From contig OY743172.1 in assembly GCA_963555705.1 (NCBI GenBank), positions 24,675,446 through 24,739,445 of the forward strand: 64,000 nt of DNA, in the 5' to 3' direction. The notes under the pieces are model-generated. The model saw nothing but the letters and a program-made list of their open reading frames with translations, did not search any database and was not told the origin of the DNA. This DNA comes from Ligustrum vulgare. Its lineage: Eukaryota > Streptophyta > Magnoliopsida > Lamiales > Oleaceae. Positions within the stretch are counted from its first letter, which is position 1; every line of letters starts with the position of its first letter. Position numbers and translations under genes: made by a program. Positions 47,296 through 58,765 of this stretch are shown here, piece after piece.

Positions 47296-48984
47296 TGTTA
47301 AGTGCATTTTTATACACTTTTTATACCTTTAAATTAGCATATTTTGGAACATCTTGAGCAAATATCTACTAATTTATGCATATTTTGTATTTAAATAGGT
47401 TAATATCCAAGTTTGAGGCCAAAAACCACAAAAGAAGTACAAATTACGCTGAAATTGGAAGTTTGGGGACCATTTTGTCACTTCTGGGAAGTTTTGGACA
47501 AGCCGCGCAATTAATCAAGGGACCAAATTGCAAGATTTCAAAATTTGAAGGGCCTAAAGTGCGATTTTAGAAGGACATATTTGAAAGAAATCTGAAAAGT
47601 TGGGGACTAAATTGCTCAAGATTAAAAGATGGAGGACTTAATGGTAATTATGGAAGGGACTTAGCTGCAAAAACACCTCGAGCTGAGCCACGCGATCGCG
47701 TGGTTCGAACCAAGTCGCGAACGCGACTTGGACCTCAAAACGGACCCGACACTACCTTGGTGCAGAAAGATCAAGCGCGCGATCGAGCGCTGTTTACCGC
47801 GTGCGATTGCGCGCCTTTAATAAAAAAAAAAAAAAAGAAGAAAATTTTCCGGGCCGGACCAGGTCAACCCAGCCGACCTGGTTTGGCCCAAATGCTGAAT
47901 TTCGCGGATCTTTGCATTTTTTTAGGGTTTTAGATGATTTTGGGGTATTATAAATAGAAAAATCTGATTTTTTAGGTAGGAGATGTAAGTTCTTGCCTCT
48001 TTAACTTTCTTTTGTAATTTTCATCTTGATTTTCATACTTTTAATGCAATGTTAAGTTAATATTTTTATGTTTAGTAAAGTTATTGTACATTTAAGTTGC
48101 TTATTATTGTTGGGCTTTTGATTATTGTTATTTTCTCATATTTCCATCAAGAAGGTCATTTATTTCTTATGCATTTAATACTTTGTGTTTGAGTTGTTGA
48201 AGATATTAATGGTTGATGAAGAAACTTGATTCAAAGTGAAGGATTCTTGAGTTTTCACTTCAAGAACTTTACAAAAATGGAGGTTTCTTTATTCTTTTGT
48301 TTTTAATTTTTATTTTGAGGATTATTCACATGTTTATGTTGTTTGCTAAATGTTGTTGTTAGTTTATTATGGGTTAATGTTGTTGTGTTGGAATTGTTGA
48401 CTAGTTTAATTTTAATTAAGTATTTTAGGTTGTTTATGGATGTTGGGCATTTATGTTTATGATTTTATAATTAAGAATGTTGTTTTATGTTTATGCAATC
48501 TTAAAATGTTGTCAATATTTTGTATTGTATTTGCAAGTTAGTATACATGTTAGGTTTAATTTGGAATTTTCCATGTAATGTGGTTAATTGATTGACTACC
48601 ACTATTTGATTTGTGAAAAAAGAAATTAGTGTAGTTATAAAAACTAAATTCACCTTGTCTCATGTTTTCTAGTTTAGTTTAGTCATCAAGTTCTTTTTGT
48701 TATTAGTTTATTTTGGATAATTAGTTTTAATCCTAACTTTTACATATTGTTGTCTATTTTTTTTAATTAACTAGTTTTTCATGTTGCCATGTTTTAATTT
48801 TATGATAGTTAGTATTCACCATCAAACCAACTTTTTATGTTACTTGAATTTTCTTTTAAAATGAAATCAATAACTTTAATTACAAATAAATCAATCCTCG
48901 TGGGTACGATAACCCGGACTTCTCTAGTCCACTTTACTACTTGAACTCGAATCGTGCACTTGCGGTATACGATTTTAGCGAACA
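47296..48984 (+). mobile_element. Solo LTR, gypsy-like (Athila/Tat type)
   Basis: It runs from TGTTAAGTGC to TTAGCGAACA, 1689 bases, between repeats AGTAT (47291-47295 and 48985-48989). The 3' end has the segment CCTCGTGGGTACGATAACCC and GTGCACTTGCGGTA, typical of Athila/Tat-like LTRs. The 5' part holds GGACCAAATTGCAAG-type words and the palindrome CCACGCGATCGCGTGG (47689-47704). A relative lies in reverse at 61311-64000. It splits the unrecognised host gene. Confidence 0.85.
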
Positions 48985-49074
48985 AGTATTTTCGGTTCCA
49001 AGAAATGTATGAGATCCCCTGCGACGCATCATCTCTCAACTCAAGCTGATCTATAAGGACTTCCGACGAGTTAC
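48985..49074 (+). pseudogene. Unrecognised host gene, piece A
   Basis: Ninety bases between the gypsy-like solo LTR and the LARD-like element. Reading from 48987 gives YFRFQEMYEIPCDASSLNSS, a stop (TGA 49047-49049), then SIRTSDEL. The frame runs on, with no shift, into 54869 once the 5.8-kb insertion and one GTTAC copy are ignored. Left of the solo LTR the same frame soon meets a stop (47272-47274), so the upstream part is either shifted or an intron. The protein is not recognised. Confidence 0.6.
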
Positions 49075-49851
49075 TGTTGGAAAATTGTGTTTCCAAATGT
49101 TTGTTCAAATATTTAAAGATGATAAGATGAAGTACACAATAGAATCAATACAAAGAGGTATTGATAAGGAAGACAAAAGAATGAGAAAAACAGGAACATA
49201 AGAGGCCAAAATATGAACCACGCGATCGCGTGGTTCATGGTCCAGCGATCGCGTGGTTGAACGGATTTGAATCTGTTCAAAATAAAGAGGCATCATACGA
49301 TCGCGTGAGCCTTGTACCGCGCGATCGCGTGGTAGTTTCCAAAAGGCACCTTTTGGTGCCTAAGTTAGTTTTTGCACCAAAAGGTGTCCTTTTGTCTAAG
49401 AGGTGTGTACTTTCATAAAAGGTGGATTAATCTCTATATAAAGGATGTTATATTGATCAATTCATATATATATGAAACATGAGTGAGAACATCCATAATA
49501 TATATAGAAGCCATTTTCCACCAAAAACAAATACTCATTTTCCAATTATTTTTTGTTCCTTTTTCCATGGATTATTAGTGCTTAATAAATACATGGTTTG
49601 AAGGCTTGATTAATCCGCTAAAGCATTTGCTATCTAACCCTTTAAGCATCTCGAACGAGAGGGAGCAAATGTACTTTTAGGACAACGTGTAATCACGTGT
49701 TCAAGCCTCTCGTTTGATTCCATAATTCGGCGTTATTCCATTCATATCATGATTTCAAGTGGTGTTTCCATGTGTTTTGGCTTATGCTTCTTCAAGTGAA
49801 AATCGATGATTTCGTCTCCAACCTCTCGAGGTAAGTTCATTTTTGATAACA
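49075..49851 (+). repeat. Left LTR of the LARD-like element
   Basis: 777 bases. It contains a 26-base perfect palindrome (49213-49238, core CACGCGATCGCGTG) and three more CGATCGCG words at about 49244, 49290 and 49320. Confidence 0.93.
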
Positions 49852-52800
49852 ATCTAAAAGTACATTTTGACCAATGGAGTCGAAATTATTCTTGAAAATT
49901 TTTCCATAAACAATTTATGAATGTGGTTCGTGCATGAGAAATCACAATGTTTGATTCAATAATTATACTTTTGCATTTAGTAAGGTTGTGTGCAAAATAT
50001 GTGTAATTATGTTTATTACAAGATGACACTAATCAGTGAAAGATTTGTGTTTAATCTTTCTTAACATTTACTTTGATTGTAAAAGGATGTGCCTACTCAT
50101 AAAGTCAATGCACTATAACAGATAATTTATGTCCTTTAAATTTAAAATTGATTCCAACGGTTTCTTGTCAACATTCATTTTATTTGAGTACAAGAATTTG
50201 AAACAATGCATATTTTGAATTGCCAACTTCCATGTTATTTGGGAAAAGCATGATAAATTGAAAAGGTGTGTCTATTCATCCAAGAAACTAACGGACGATA
50301 ATATTAATTTCATGTTGGCAGTTATCAAGTGAAAGAATGTAATGTTTCATTATGTTTACTTTAAATTGCGAAAGTGCCTATTCATGAAAATCAAGGTACC
50401 ATGAAATTAGTATGCATAATGCTTTGTAAGTTATTAAATTGTTGATTTATAGATGCATAATATAATATTATGAATTATGCAATTTAATCATTATTTAATC
50501 ATGAGATATGATGATATTTTATTGTGCAAGTTTTCATGAAAATTTTCCATGATAGTGGAAATTTGAAAGTATATGCTCTTTCAATAATATTTTTCCATTT
50601 GATTCATTTATGAGAAGTGTATTTCTCTTTTACATTATGCAAGTACATTGATTGATGTATGAATCAAATGGACTTTTGAAAATGACATGAGAATTTTATA
50701 AATTGATGAATAAAATTATGCTTATCTGTGATACCATTTTATTTTATGGAAAATAGAGTTCCTAAAATATTGAGGCATGCAAGTATGAGTATTTGCACAA
50801 GTTGCTTTAACAATATTTAATCAAATATGTTGAGAAAGTAAATATGATAGTTTACTTCAATTATCTCATGACATGTTTGCTAATAATGTTATTAGTATTA
50901 ATAAAGTGACCATTTTCAATGGAAAATTGGAGACTACCACTTGTATTAAAAATGCCCATTGTTGGCTTAAATGTGGTAGTGAAAATCTTGATACTTATTG
51001 TTGTATTAAGAAATGTGAAATGACTCTACATCGAATTATGGATATGCCATATTTTGCTTGTGAAAGCAATGTAATTTTCCTAATTAAGGAATTATGGGGT
51101 GAGATCAAACTAAGATCAAGAAGATCATTGATGAATATTGAGATTTATCATATTGTTTATCCCTTTTGAAATAAAATACTTATATGAAGTATTTTTTATG
51201 AATGCATAGAGATGCATAACAATTATTGAAAATTTGTGAATTTTCATTGAGAATACATGAGATTGGATTTGTCTATACTTATTGTGATTATTACAATGGT
51301 CGTGTGAAAAGTGATAAATATTTACACATTTGGATGATGAGATCACAAATATGATTTTATCATGACCATTGATTAACATTGATATTTGTTTTGTAAAACA
51401 AATTTGGTCATATCTCGAAAAACGTAGTCTTTCAATAAGTGAAAGAATTACAAACTTGTTTCTTTCAAATGAGGTGAAAGAATTAAGAAACTTGTGCTTA
51501 TTCCAAATATGTGGGATAAGACGCATTACAAAAGCAAATTATATTGTACTCATAGTGGAGACAATAATCTTTTGCAAATATCAATAAAACAATTGATGTT
51601 TTATTACAAATTGTTTCTTTCAATTGAGTTGAAAGATTATACATAAAAGAATTTAGCCTAAAATGTAGAGTGACATTTTGGCAAAAGATTCAAATTATAA
51701 TTTCCGAAATTAGTGAAATTATATTGTGATTGTGATCAAATATCATAGCAGAAACTTTGACAAGTTTAAAGGATATTAAAATGCAAACAAGTGATTAAGT
51801 TGGATCACATAAACAAAATTATCTATACTTCTAAAAGAGAGAAGTATGAATTAATAAAGTGATAGAGTCACTTTATGCATTTGACAATATTGTTGTCAAT
51901 TGAAGAAGTGATTAAGTGTAATCACTAAACATTTGACAATATGTATTGTAAATTCATTCTTTTTGCGAAAAAGAACATTGAAATTAATTTTGTTATACCT
52001 CAAATGTGGGGGTAATATGATTAAGTCCTAAAAGAGACTTTTAAAAGTTATGAGGGGATGGATACAAGCAGTGGAGGAAGAAAAATCATGGAGTGCAGTA
52101 ACAAAGGTAAGTAAGTTGTAATGCTTTATAAATTTATATAATATATTCTATGCATGGAATGCATGTCAAATTTGCAATATAGAATACTAAATTGTTATAC
52201 TATAACATATCATTGAAATTGGATTTAGTCATTACTACCATATTTAATAATCTTGTGGGTGTATTGATTATGTGAGAATCTATCTTGATTATTGCATATC
52301 GCTTATTGAAAGTTATGAAATATATGATTTTCAAGCTTTAAATTATGAAAGTAAAGTTTCATGAATACATGAGATTTTAATAACCTTAGTGGTTTTCTTA
52401 AAATTCTCATTATGATAAGTATGTTACTCTTTATAACAGCATGATATAAATGTTGAGTCGTGTAAATTTCATTTGCTTGGACTCTTTGAGGAATAAATAT
52501 ATGCTACATTTATTCATAGTATAAATTGCAACATACTAAATTGATTTGGTATATGAGATAATTATAAGGCATTGATATGAGGCAAATGATAAACATTTAT
52601 CACGCAACAATAAATTATTTTTGTCTTAAAACATGTGAATCATTTGCAAATACTTATGTGAAAAAATTATTATCAATTTGTCTTGTTTGAGAAATTTGAA
52701 CAAATAGAAATTTATTTACTCTACATAAATATATTTTATGAAAATTTTGTTCAAATTGTTATCATCTTATTTCATACTATTGTGTATAATCCAGTTTGAT

Positions 52801-53499
52801 TATTATATAATTTGAGAAAGTATGCAAGATGATATGATAAAATGAGTCTATCTAATTGATATTGATATCAATGGTTGATATCATATATATGTGAAAAACA
52901 TTATTACTAATGGAGAGTAATAATATGAAACATACAAGTGAATATGAATTATTTTTTAACATTGTAGTTCACAAAGAGAATCATTCACTTAAATGAAATT
53001 GAGAAATTTGAAGATTATCCCAAAGTGTGGGGGTAACACTCAAACAAATATTGTAAAATATTTATTGTAATAATTGAGGAGACAATTAAATTATTGATAG
53101 AACAATTGTGTTCATGGAATTACGATTTTATTTCTTTCAATTGAGTGAAAGAATTGCGAAAAACAATTTATTTTATGAAGTAAATAAATTGTAATCTAAA
53201 GTTAGATTCTTTCATTGAGTGAAAGAATAGTTTTTTGAGTCTACCCTATAAGTGTGGGGTAGTACAATTAAAACTTTAAATATAGTTTAAAGTAATATTA
53301 TTTTGAAGTCTATAAAGTGCACAAAATAGACTACAAAATATTGTGAAATATTTGACAAGTGTTGTCAAATAATTGAGAAGTGATCACGTTTAAATATTCT
53401 AAAGAAGTCTAGACATAAATTGAATCAAAGAATGATTCAATAACTTGTGAAAAAGTTAAGTTAAAATTTGACTTTATATCTTATGTAAATTATAAGAAC

Positions 53500-54075
53500 A
53501 TAATCGAGTAGGATGAGGTGAAACTCCTTTATAAAAGATCCGCCAATAACGGCAACCCTACCTGTCATTACGAAATGAGTAATTCACGGGTTTAAAGGGT
53601 AACAACAAGTCATTCGATATGTGGATAGTTTCAACACTTTATCAAAACATTCCTCATTCTAGATTAAAAGTGTTGGTTGTTACAGATGGAGGGCTGAGTT
53701 TTAAAACTCTTAATGAAGTTCAGAATTACAAGTATCTCTAAATATAACAAAGATACTGGAAGAACATCACCTATATGAACTTAGAAGTGGTGCCGCTTCA
53801 AGGAAAGTTTGGAGTTACTTTCTGAAAAGTTCACGAATCGGATAGGCGCAAGGCCATTAACGCGCTAAAGCAAAACTTGTGCGGAACAAAAGACTTTGAG
53901 TGTTGTGTGTGTGATGTTGCCGGTATTGTCACATGGAATAACGGGTTCAAAGCTAAGGCTACCCGGGATTTCGATAATACTTTGCAACGTTTACACTAAG
54001 GTAAGGTTTAAATCGAAAGATACCTTACTTTATGCATAACACCGTTATAAAATGAGTTGGTGAAAATATTTGAAC
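53500..54075 (+). other. Higher-complexity 3' block in the LARD-like element
   Basis: The last 580 bases before the PPT are less AT-rich than the rest of the interior, with ordered words (GATCCGCCAATAACGGC, GGTGCCGCTTCAAGG, CATTAACGCGCTAAAGC). No frame is open. It may be a conserved non-coding region used for packaging or priming. Confidence 0.4.
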
Positions 54076-54086
54076 AAGCGGGGGAT

Positions 54087-54863
54087 TGTTGGAAAATTGT
54101 GTTTCCAAATGGTTGTTCAAATATTTAAAGATGATAAGATGAAGTACACAATAGAATCAATACAAAGAGGTATTGATAAGGAAGACAAAAGAATGAGAAA
54201 AACAGGAACATAAGAGGCCAAAATATGAACCACGCGATCGCGTGGTTCATGGTCCAGCGATCGCGTGTTTGAACGGATTTGAATCTGTTCAAAATAAAGA
54301 GGCATCACGCGATCGCGTGAGCCTTGTACCGCGCGATCGCGTGGTAGTTTCCAAAAGGCACCTTTTGGTGCCTAAGTTGGTTTTTTCACCAAAAGGTGCC
54401 CTTTTGTCTAAGAGGTGTGTACTTTCATAAAATGTGGATTAATCTCTATATAAAGGATGTTATATTGATCAATTCATATATATATGAAACATGAGTGAGA
54501 ACATCCATAATATATATAGAAGCCATTTTCCACCAAAAACAAATACTCATTTTCCAATTGTTTTTTGTTCCCTTTTCCATGGATTATTAGTGCTTAATAA
54601 ATACATGGTTTGAAGGCTTGATTAATCCGCTAAAGCATTTGCTATCTAACCCTTTAAGTATCTCGAACGAGAGGGAGCAAATGTACTTTTAGGACAACGT
54701 GTAATCACGTGTTCAAGCCTCTCGTTTGATTCCATAATTCGGCGTTATTCCATTCATATCATGATTTCAAGTGGTGTTTCCATGTGTTTTGGCTTATGCT
54801 TCTTCAAGTGAAAATCGATGATTTCGTCTACAACCTCTCAAGGTAAGTTCATTTTTGATAACA
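54087..54863 (+). repeat. Right LTR of the LARD-like element
   Basis: 777 bases. Its palindrome is kept, and one CGATCGCG word is intact where the left LTR shows TACGATCGCG, a CpG-decay type change. Confidence 0.93.
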
Positions 54864-55489
54864 GTTACTTAGCAGGAAATGACCAGTCAAAAATCAGGCC
54901 GATGACCCTAATGATGAGGACAACAATGAGGATAAAGATGTTACTCCTCTTGTTAAGAAGAAGGTATTCTCATTTTTGTTATTTTGTTGGAATATCCACC
55001 TAGTATATTAACTCTTTGCCTTGCCATTTCAGAGATCTTCTCTTGGTTCTTCTTCTTCTGCAAGTCAATCAGAGCTTCACATTTCTGAGGTCTTATTTTC
55101 CCCTCTAGCAGAAAGTCTTCACGCTCCAGCTTCTTTTGTCATTCCATTAGTTGAAGAGCAACCATTCCAAGATGAATGTTTAGCTCTAGTAGTTTGTGAT
55201 CCTACACTCTAGAGGTCCCCTCCAATAGTCCTTTATGCAACAACCTATCCTCGCCCAGACCTCGAGGGTAAAGCTTCCGTTGGAGTTTCTTCTGCGAAAG
55301 AGCTTCCTTGCACAGATGTTAAGGTGAAAGCCTTTATGACTTTTGAGGACCATATTCAGGTTGCCAATTCTCCATATCAAGTTGTTGATGAGGTACTTTA
55401 CTTCCTTCTTTTCTTTCCTTATCTTCTTTTGCTATGCTAACCCAGCCTTGATATTTTATGTTTTCCTTGCAGGATGATGATGATGTCTT
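54864..55489 (+). pseudogene. Unrecognised host gene, piece B (two exons and start of third)
   Basis: Exon end at 54963 (…VTPLVKKK, donor GTATTC), a 69-base intron (54964-55032, acceptor TTTCAG), a 120-codon exon (55033-55392, RSSLGSSSSASQSELHISEV...), an 80-base intron (55393-55472, acceptor TTGCAG), and an exon starting GATGATGATGATG. The frame is kept through both introns. Stops interrupt it at 54880-54882 (TGA) and 55210-55212 (TAG). The sequence is acidic (ADDPNDEDNNEDKD) and Ser-rich, like a disordered linker. It is cut at 55489 by the TR-GAG element. I considered a tail of a plant-mobile-domain protein, but no diagnostic motif is visible. Confidence 0.65.
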
Positions 55490-56207
55490 TGTTGGGAATT
55501 TCGACACGTCGATTCTCACTTTAATTTTCCCACAGGATCTTTTGATGTTCAAAGTAAAATAAGCAAACAAGAAAATAAATACGAACACAGAAATTTACGT
55601 GGTTCAGCAAAATGCCTACGTCCACGGACCCTCGCCAAAGCTTTTCACTATATATTAAATTGTTACAAATATATAGACTTTCACTCACCAACCCAATCCC
55701 ACAGACCACAGAGAAAATACTACAAACGAGCTTTACCGCATATAATTTCTACCCTTTGACTTACACTACAAAGAGTTACAAGAAACTTCACAATATGCTA
55801 GGCTCACAATTTTCTCTCTTTGATCACAATGTGACACTAATTAGCACTCTCTCATATGTTTGTGATGGTGTATCTCTTCCTTGAATTCCTTCTCTATTTA
55901 TAGAGAGAATTCTACATGAAAAATTCTCTTAACACCAAAACATCATGATTAGTCAAACAAATCATCATTCCAAGACATCATAATTAGTCAAGACTAATTA
56001 TCATTCAAAGACATCATAATTAGTCAAAACTAATTATCATTCAAAGACATCATAATTAGTCAAGACTAATTATCATTCAAAGACATCATAATTAGTCAAG
56101 ACTAATTATCATTCAAATACCATAATTAGCTCCACCATCCTTTGTTTCAACTAGGCACTCATTATGTTTCACTAGGCACTTGATTAATTTGGGTCAAATA
56201 CCCAACA
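55490..56207 (-). repeat. 3' LTR of the TR-GAG element (element orientation)
   Basis: 718 bases, TGTTGGG...CCCAACA. It carries four 36-base tandem units at 55967-56110, each holding TAATTAGTC-AA-GACTAATTA, a perfect 9-base stem in three of the four. Confidence 0.95.
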
Positions 56208-56563
56208 ATCTCCACCTTGACACAAATTCGTCCAAGCCAAAACCAAATTCAAATATTGGGTAACAGGCAAGCATTTTTCCACTTTGACAGTCCCATACTC
56301 CACCATATGAGTATAATCACTCAGAATTATCAACGAACTCCGAGAATTTCATCGGCCCATGTCGAAACAAAATTGCTGAAATTTATGGTGCAACTCTCAT
56401 GTTTGGTTCTCCTTGGAAGTTCATCAGCCATCGACATAAAAAAAACCACATACCTTGCATCTAAACCAAACCAATGCTGTATGCGAACACAGTACCCGTG
56501 CCAGTAAGAACACATCCTCTATCATGGCAACTGGCATCATGCCATGAGGATGTCCCATCTTAC

Positions 56564-57349
56564 TCAGAGTACATCATCACCACCCTCCACCAGGAGAGTC
56601 GCATTATCCTTCGAGCAGTTTGCCGATTCTGCTCCACCTTTTGGACAATTTCTTCTCACGTGCCCGGATTGACCACAGTTCCAACATGTCACCTTCTTCT
56701 TCATGGAGTTCCCTCTCTTCCACTTTTCAGTAACAAGCAAATTATTATTAGATGAATTATCGTCTCCACCTAATCGCCGCTCTTCAGAGATCAATTTACT
56801 TGTAACTTCAGCAAAATCCACCGTTTCTTTCCCGTACATCAAAATCGGCTTGATGTGCTCAAACGTGGATGGAAGAGACCAGATGAGCCTCAACGCTTTA
56901 TCCTCATCTTCAACTTTGACTCCAATAGATTCCAGTTCAGAAACAATCCCGTTAAGAACACTAAGATGGTCAGAGATTTTTGTACCTGCGCTCATTCTCA
57001 ACGAATGAAACTGTTCCTTCAGATACAAGCGATTTGATAAGTTTTTCGTCTGATACAACTCTTCCAGTTTTTCCCAAAGTTCCTTAGCAGCAGATATCCC
57101 ATGAATATTTGCAAGAACGTTCTTGGCCAAACAAAGTCGTATTGTACTAGCAGCTTTCAAATCCAAATCTTCCCAATCTTCATCAGTCTTCCTGGATTCA
57201 ATATCTTTTTCTTTGTCAGAACTCTCAGTTGGTTTTCCCTTCAAAGCTTTGTGCAGACCCGCCTGAATCAAGACATCCTTGACTTGTACTTGCCACAAGC
57301 CAAAATTGATTCTCCCGTCAAATTTCTCCACATCGTACTTGACAGACAT
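56564..57349 (-). CDS. Gag polyprotein (copia type, UBN2-like with zinc knuckle)
   Basis: A 261-residue frame. Residues 1-60 carry the FDGRINFGLWQVQVKDVLIQ segment, the usual start of copia Gag. Residues about 60-190 form the UBN2 (gag-polypeptide) region, including LWEKLEELYQTK, LKEQFHSLRM, HLSVLNGIVSEL and LIWSLPSTFEHI. Residues about 222-235 are a CCHC zinc knuckle CWNCGQSGHVRRNC (C-x2-C-x4-H-x4-C) for RNA binding and packaging. The protein would form virus-like particles around element RNA in the cytoplasm. The frame is free of stops and ends about 25 residues after the knuckle, with no protease DSG motif following. The ATG lies 36 bases after the primer site. An intact Gag together with near-identical LTRs suggests selection for Gag or very recent movement. 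Confidence 0.95.
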   Translation of the reverse strand: MSVKYDVEKFDGRINFGLWQVQVKDVLIQAGLHKALKGKPTESSDKEKDIESRKTDEDWEDLDLKAASTIRLCLAKNVLANIHGISAAKELWEKLEELYQTKNLSNRLYLKEQFHSLRMSAGTKISDHLSVLNGIVSELESIGVKVEDEDKALRLIWSLPSTFEHIKPILMYGKETVDFAEVTSKLISEERRLGGDDNSSNNNLLVTEKWKRGNSMKKKVTCWNCGQSGHVRRNCPKGGAESANCSKDNATLLVEGGDDVL

Positions 57350-57385
57350 ATTTTCTTTTGCTTCAAAATATTTGAACCACCTGTA

Positions 57386-57397
57386 GCTCTGATACCA
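57386..57397 (-). other. Primer-binding site of the TR-GAG element
   Basis: On the minus strand TGGTATCAGAGC, the exact complement of the initiator Met-tRNA 3' end, two bases from the LTR. Confidence 0.95.
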
Positions 57398-57399
57398 CT

Positions 57400-58117
57400 T
57401 GTTGGGAATTTCGACACGTCGATTCCCACTTTAATTTTCCCACAGGATCTTTTGATGTTCAAAGTAAAATAAGCAAACAAGAAAATAAATACGAACACAG
57501 AAATTTACGTGGTTCAGCAAAATGCCTACGTCCACGGACCCTCGCCAAAGCTTTTCACTATATATTAAATTGTTACAAATATATAGACTTTCACTCACCA
57601 ACCCAATCCCACAGACCACAGAGAAAATACTACAAACGAGCTTTACCGCATATAATTTCTACCCTTTGACTTACACTACAAAGAGTTACAAGAAACTTCA
57701 CAATATGCTAGGCTCACAATTTTCTCTCTTTGATCACAATGTGACACTAATTAGCACTCTCTCATATGTTTGTGATGGTGTATCTCTTCCTTGAATTCCT
57801 TCTCTATTTATAGAGAGAATTCTACATGAAAAATTCTCTTAACACCAAAACATCATGATTAGTCAAACAAATCATCATTCCAAGACATCATAATTAGTCA
57901 AGACTAATTATCATTCAAAGACATCATAATTAGTCAAAACTAATTATCATTCAAAGACATCATAATTAGTCAAGACTAATTATCATTCAAAGACATCATA
58001 ATTAGTCAAGACTAATTATCATTCAAATACCATAATTAGCTCCACCATCCTTTGTTTCAACTAGGCACTCATTATGTTTCACTAGGCACTTGATTAATTT
58101 GGGTCAAATACCCAACA
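57400..58117 (-). repeat. 5' LTR of the TR-GAG element (element orientation)
   Basis: 718 bases; the same four-unit 36-base array lies at 57877-58020. Confidence 0.95.
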
Positions 58118-58765
58118 GTCTTATGCTCTATCCAGGATTTATTTTATTTTTGGAAACAATCTAAGACTAGTTCTAGGAAACAACCTATAGCTCGTTGGTC
58201 CTCCTCTTCCCCGCTCTCTTCAGAAGACATGGTTGTCCTCAAGGAGGCTATGTCAGCTTACGATACATTCATGGATTTGGATGTAGCTAGCGTGAGTATG
58301 CTTGATCTTGAGGAGGAGCTCACTCGTATTATTGAAAATCTGGCTATGGCTCTTGAACTCCCATCCCTTGTACTACCAGGCGTTATCAGACCGATTTTAG
58401 GAGGAATTCATCAAATGGTTATTCTTGCAATTCATCAAGGGGTTATTGTTGCACTATTTGAGAGTAAAGAGTTGTGGAATAAAAAGAACAAGTTTAGGCA
58501 AGCTACAGCAAGAAAAGAATCTCTGAAACTTGATATTAGTAGAATTCATTCTACCTTGAACGGCCTCTCTGTTGAAGTCATGACTGCTGCACTTGGGCAA
58601 GATAAAGTCAGTGCTCAATATGATGAGATCGTAGTGGACGAGCATGATGTATATGCAGCCGAGTATGCTGTTAAAAATGAACTTCTTTGCTCAGGTTGGT
58701 CACAACTGAGTCACCAAGCCCGATCGGTTATAGATTGGTTAGGACAGGACAACGTCTACCCTTGA
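58118..58765 (+). pseudogene. Unrecognised host gene, piece C (last exon)
   Basis: The frame continues from piece B across the TR-GAG insertion. After GATGATGATGATGTCTT it reads on at 58123 as CSIQDLFYFWKQSKTSSRKQ without a break, to the stop at 58763-58765. The part from 58229 (MVVLKEAMSAYDTFMDL...) is open for 178 codons and ends LGQDNVYP. It has a helical, coiled-coil-like stretch (ELWNKKNKFRQATARKESLK). No known domain is seen. Downstream AATAAGATT (about 58790) could serve as a poly(A) signal. Piece C shows no stops, so the decay may be recent, or the tail may be over-called as one gene. Confidence 0.6.

Larger units (their letters stand above)
49075..54863 (+). mobile_element. LARD-like non-autonomous LTR element
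   Basis: It has two 777-base LTRs (TGTTGG...GATAACA) and a perfect TSD GTTAC (49070-49074 and 54864-54868). The 4.2-kb interior has no gag or pol motif in any frame, and it is AT-rich with three GTGTGGGGTA-type words (about 52007, 53024, 53254). A PPT-like AAGCGGGGGAT (54076-54086) precedes the right LTR. No TGG-type primer site is visible right after the left LTR, where ATCTAAAAGTACATTTTGACC follows. The LTRs differ at about 13 positions. Without enzymes it depends on helpers. The term LARD is used loosely: the interior is long and non-coding, but the LTRs are short for that class. Confidence 0.85.
55490..58117 (-). mobile_element. TR-GAG element (gag-only, non-autonomous copia-type)
   Basis: It has two 718-base LTRs around a 1192-base interior, with a perfect TSD GTCTT (55485-55489 and 58118-58122). 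On the minus strand the order is LTR, Met-tRNA primer site, intact gag frame, purine-rich tract, LTR. The LTRs differ at one base (55516 region, TCTC versus TCCC). There is no protease, integrase or RT. This matches the published TR-GAG class, which encodes Gag but borrows enzymes. It looks very recently inserted. Confidence 0.93.

Noticed and set aside
50873..51169. 98-codon frame in the LARD-like element as a gag gene
   Set aside because: Several cysteines but no CCHC spacing, no gag motif and no continuation; consistent with chance.
55967..56110. CRISPR-like repeats in the TR-GAG LTR
   Set aside because: The units are directly tandem with no unique spacers; it is an LTR repeat array.
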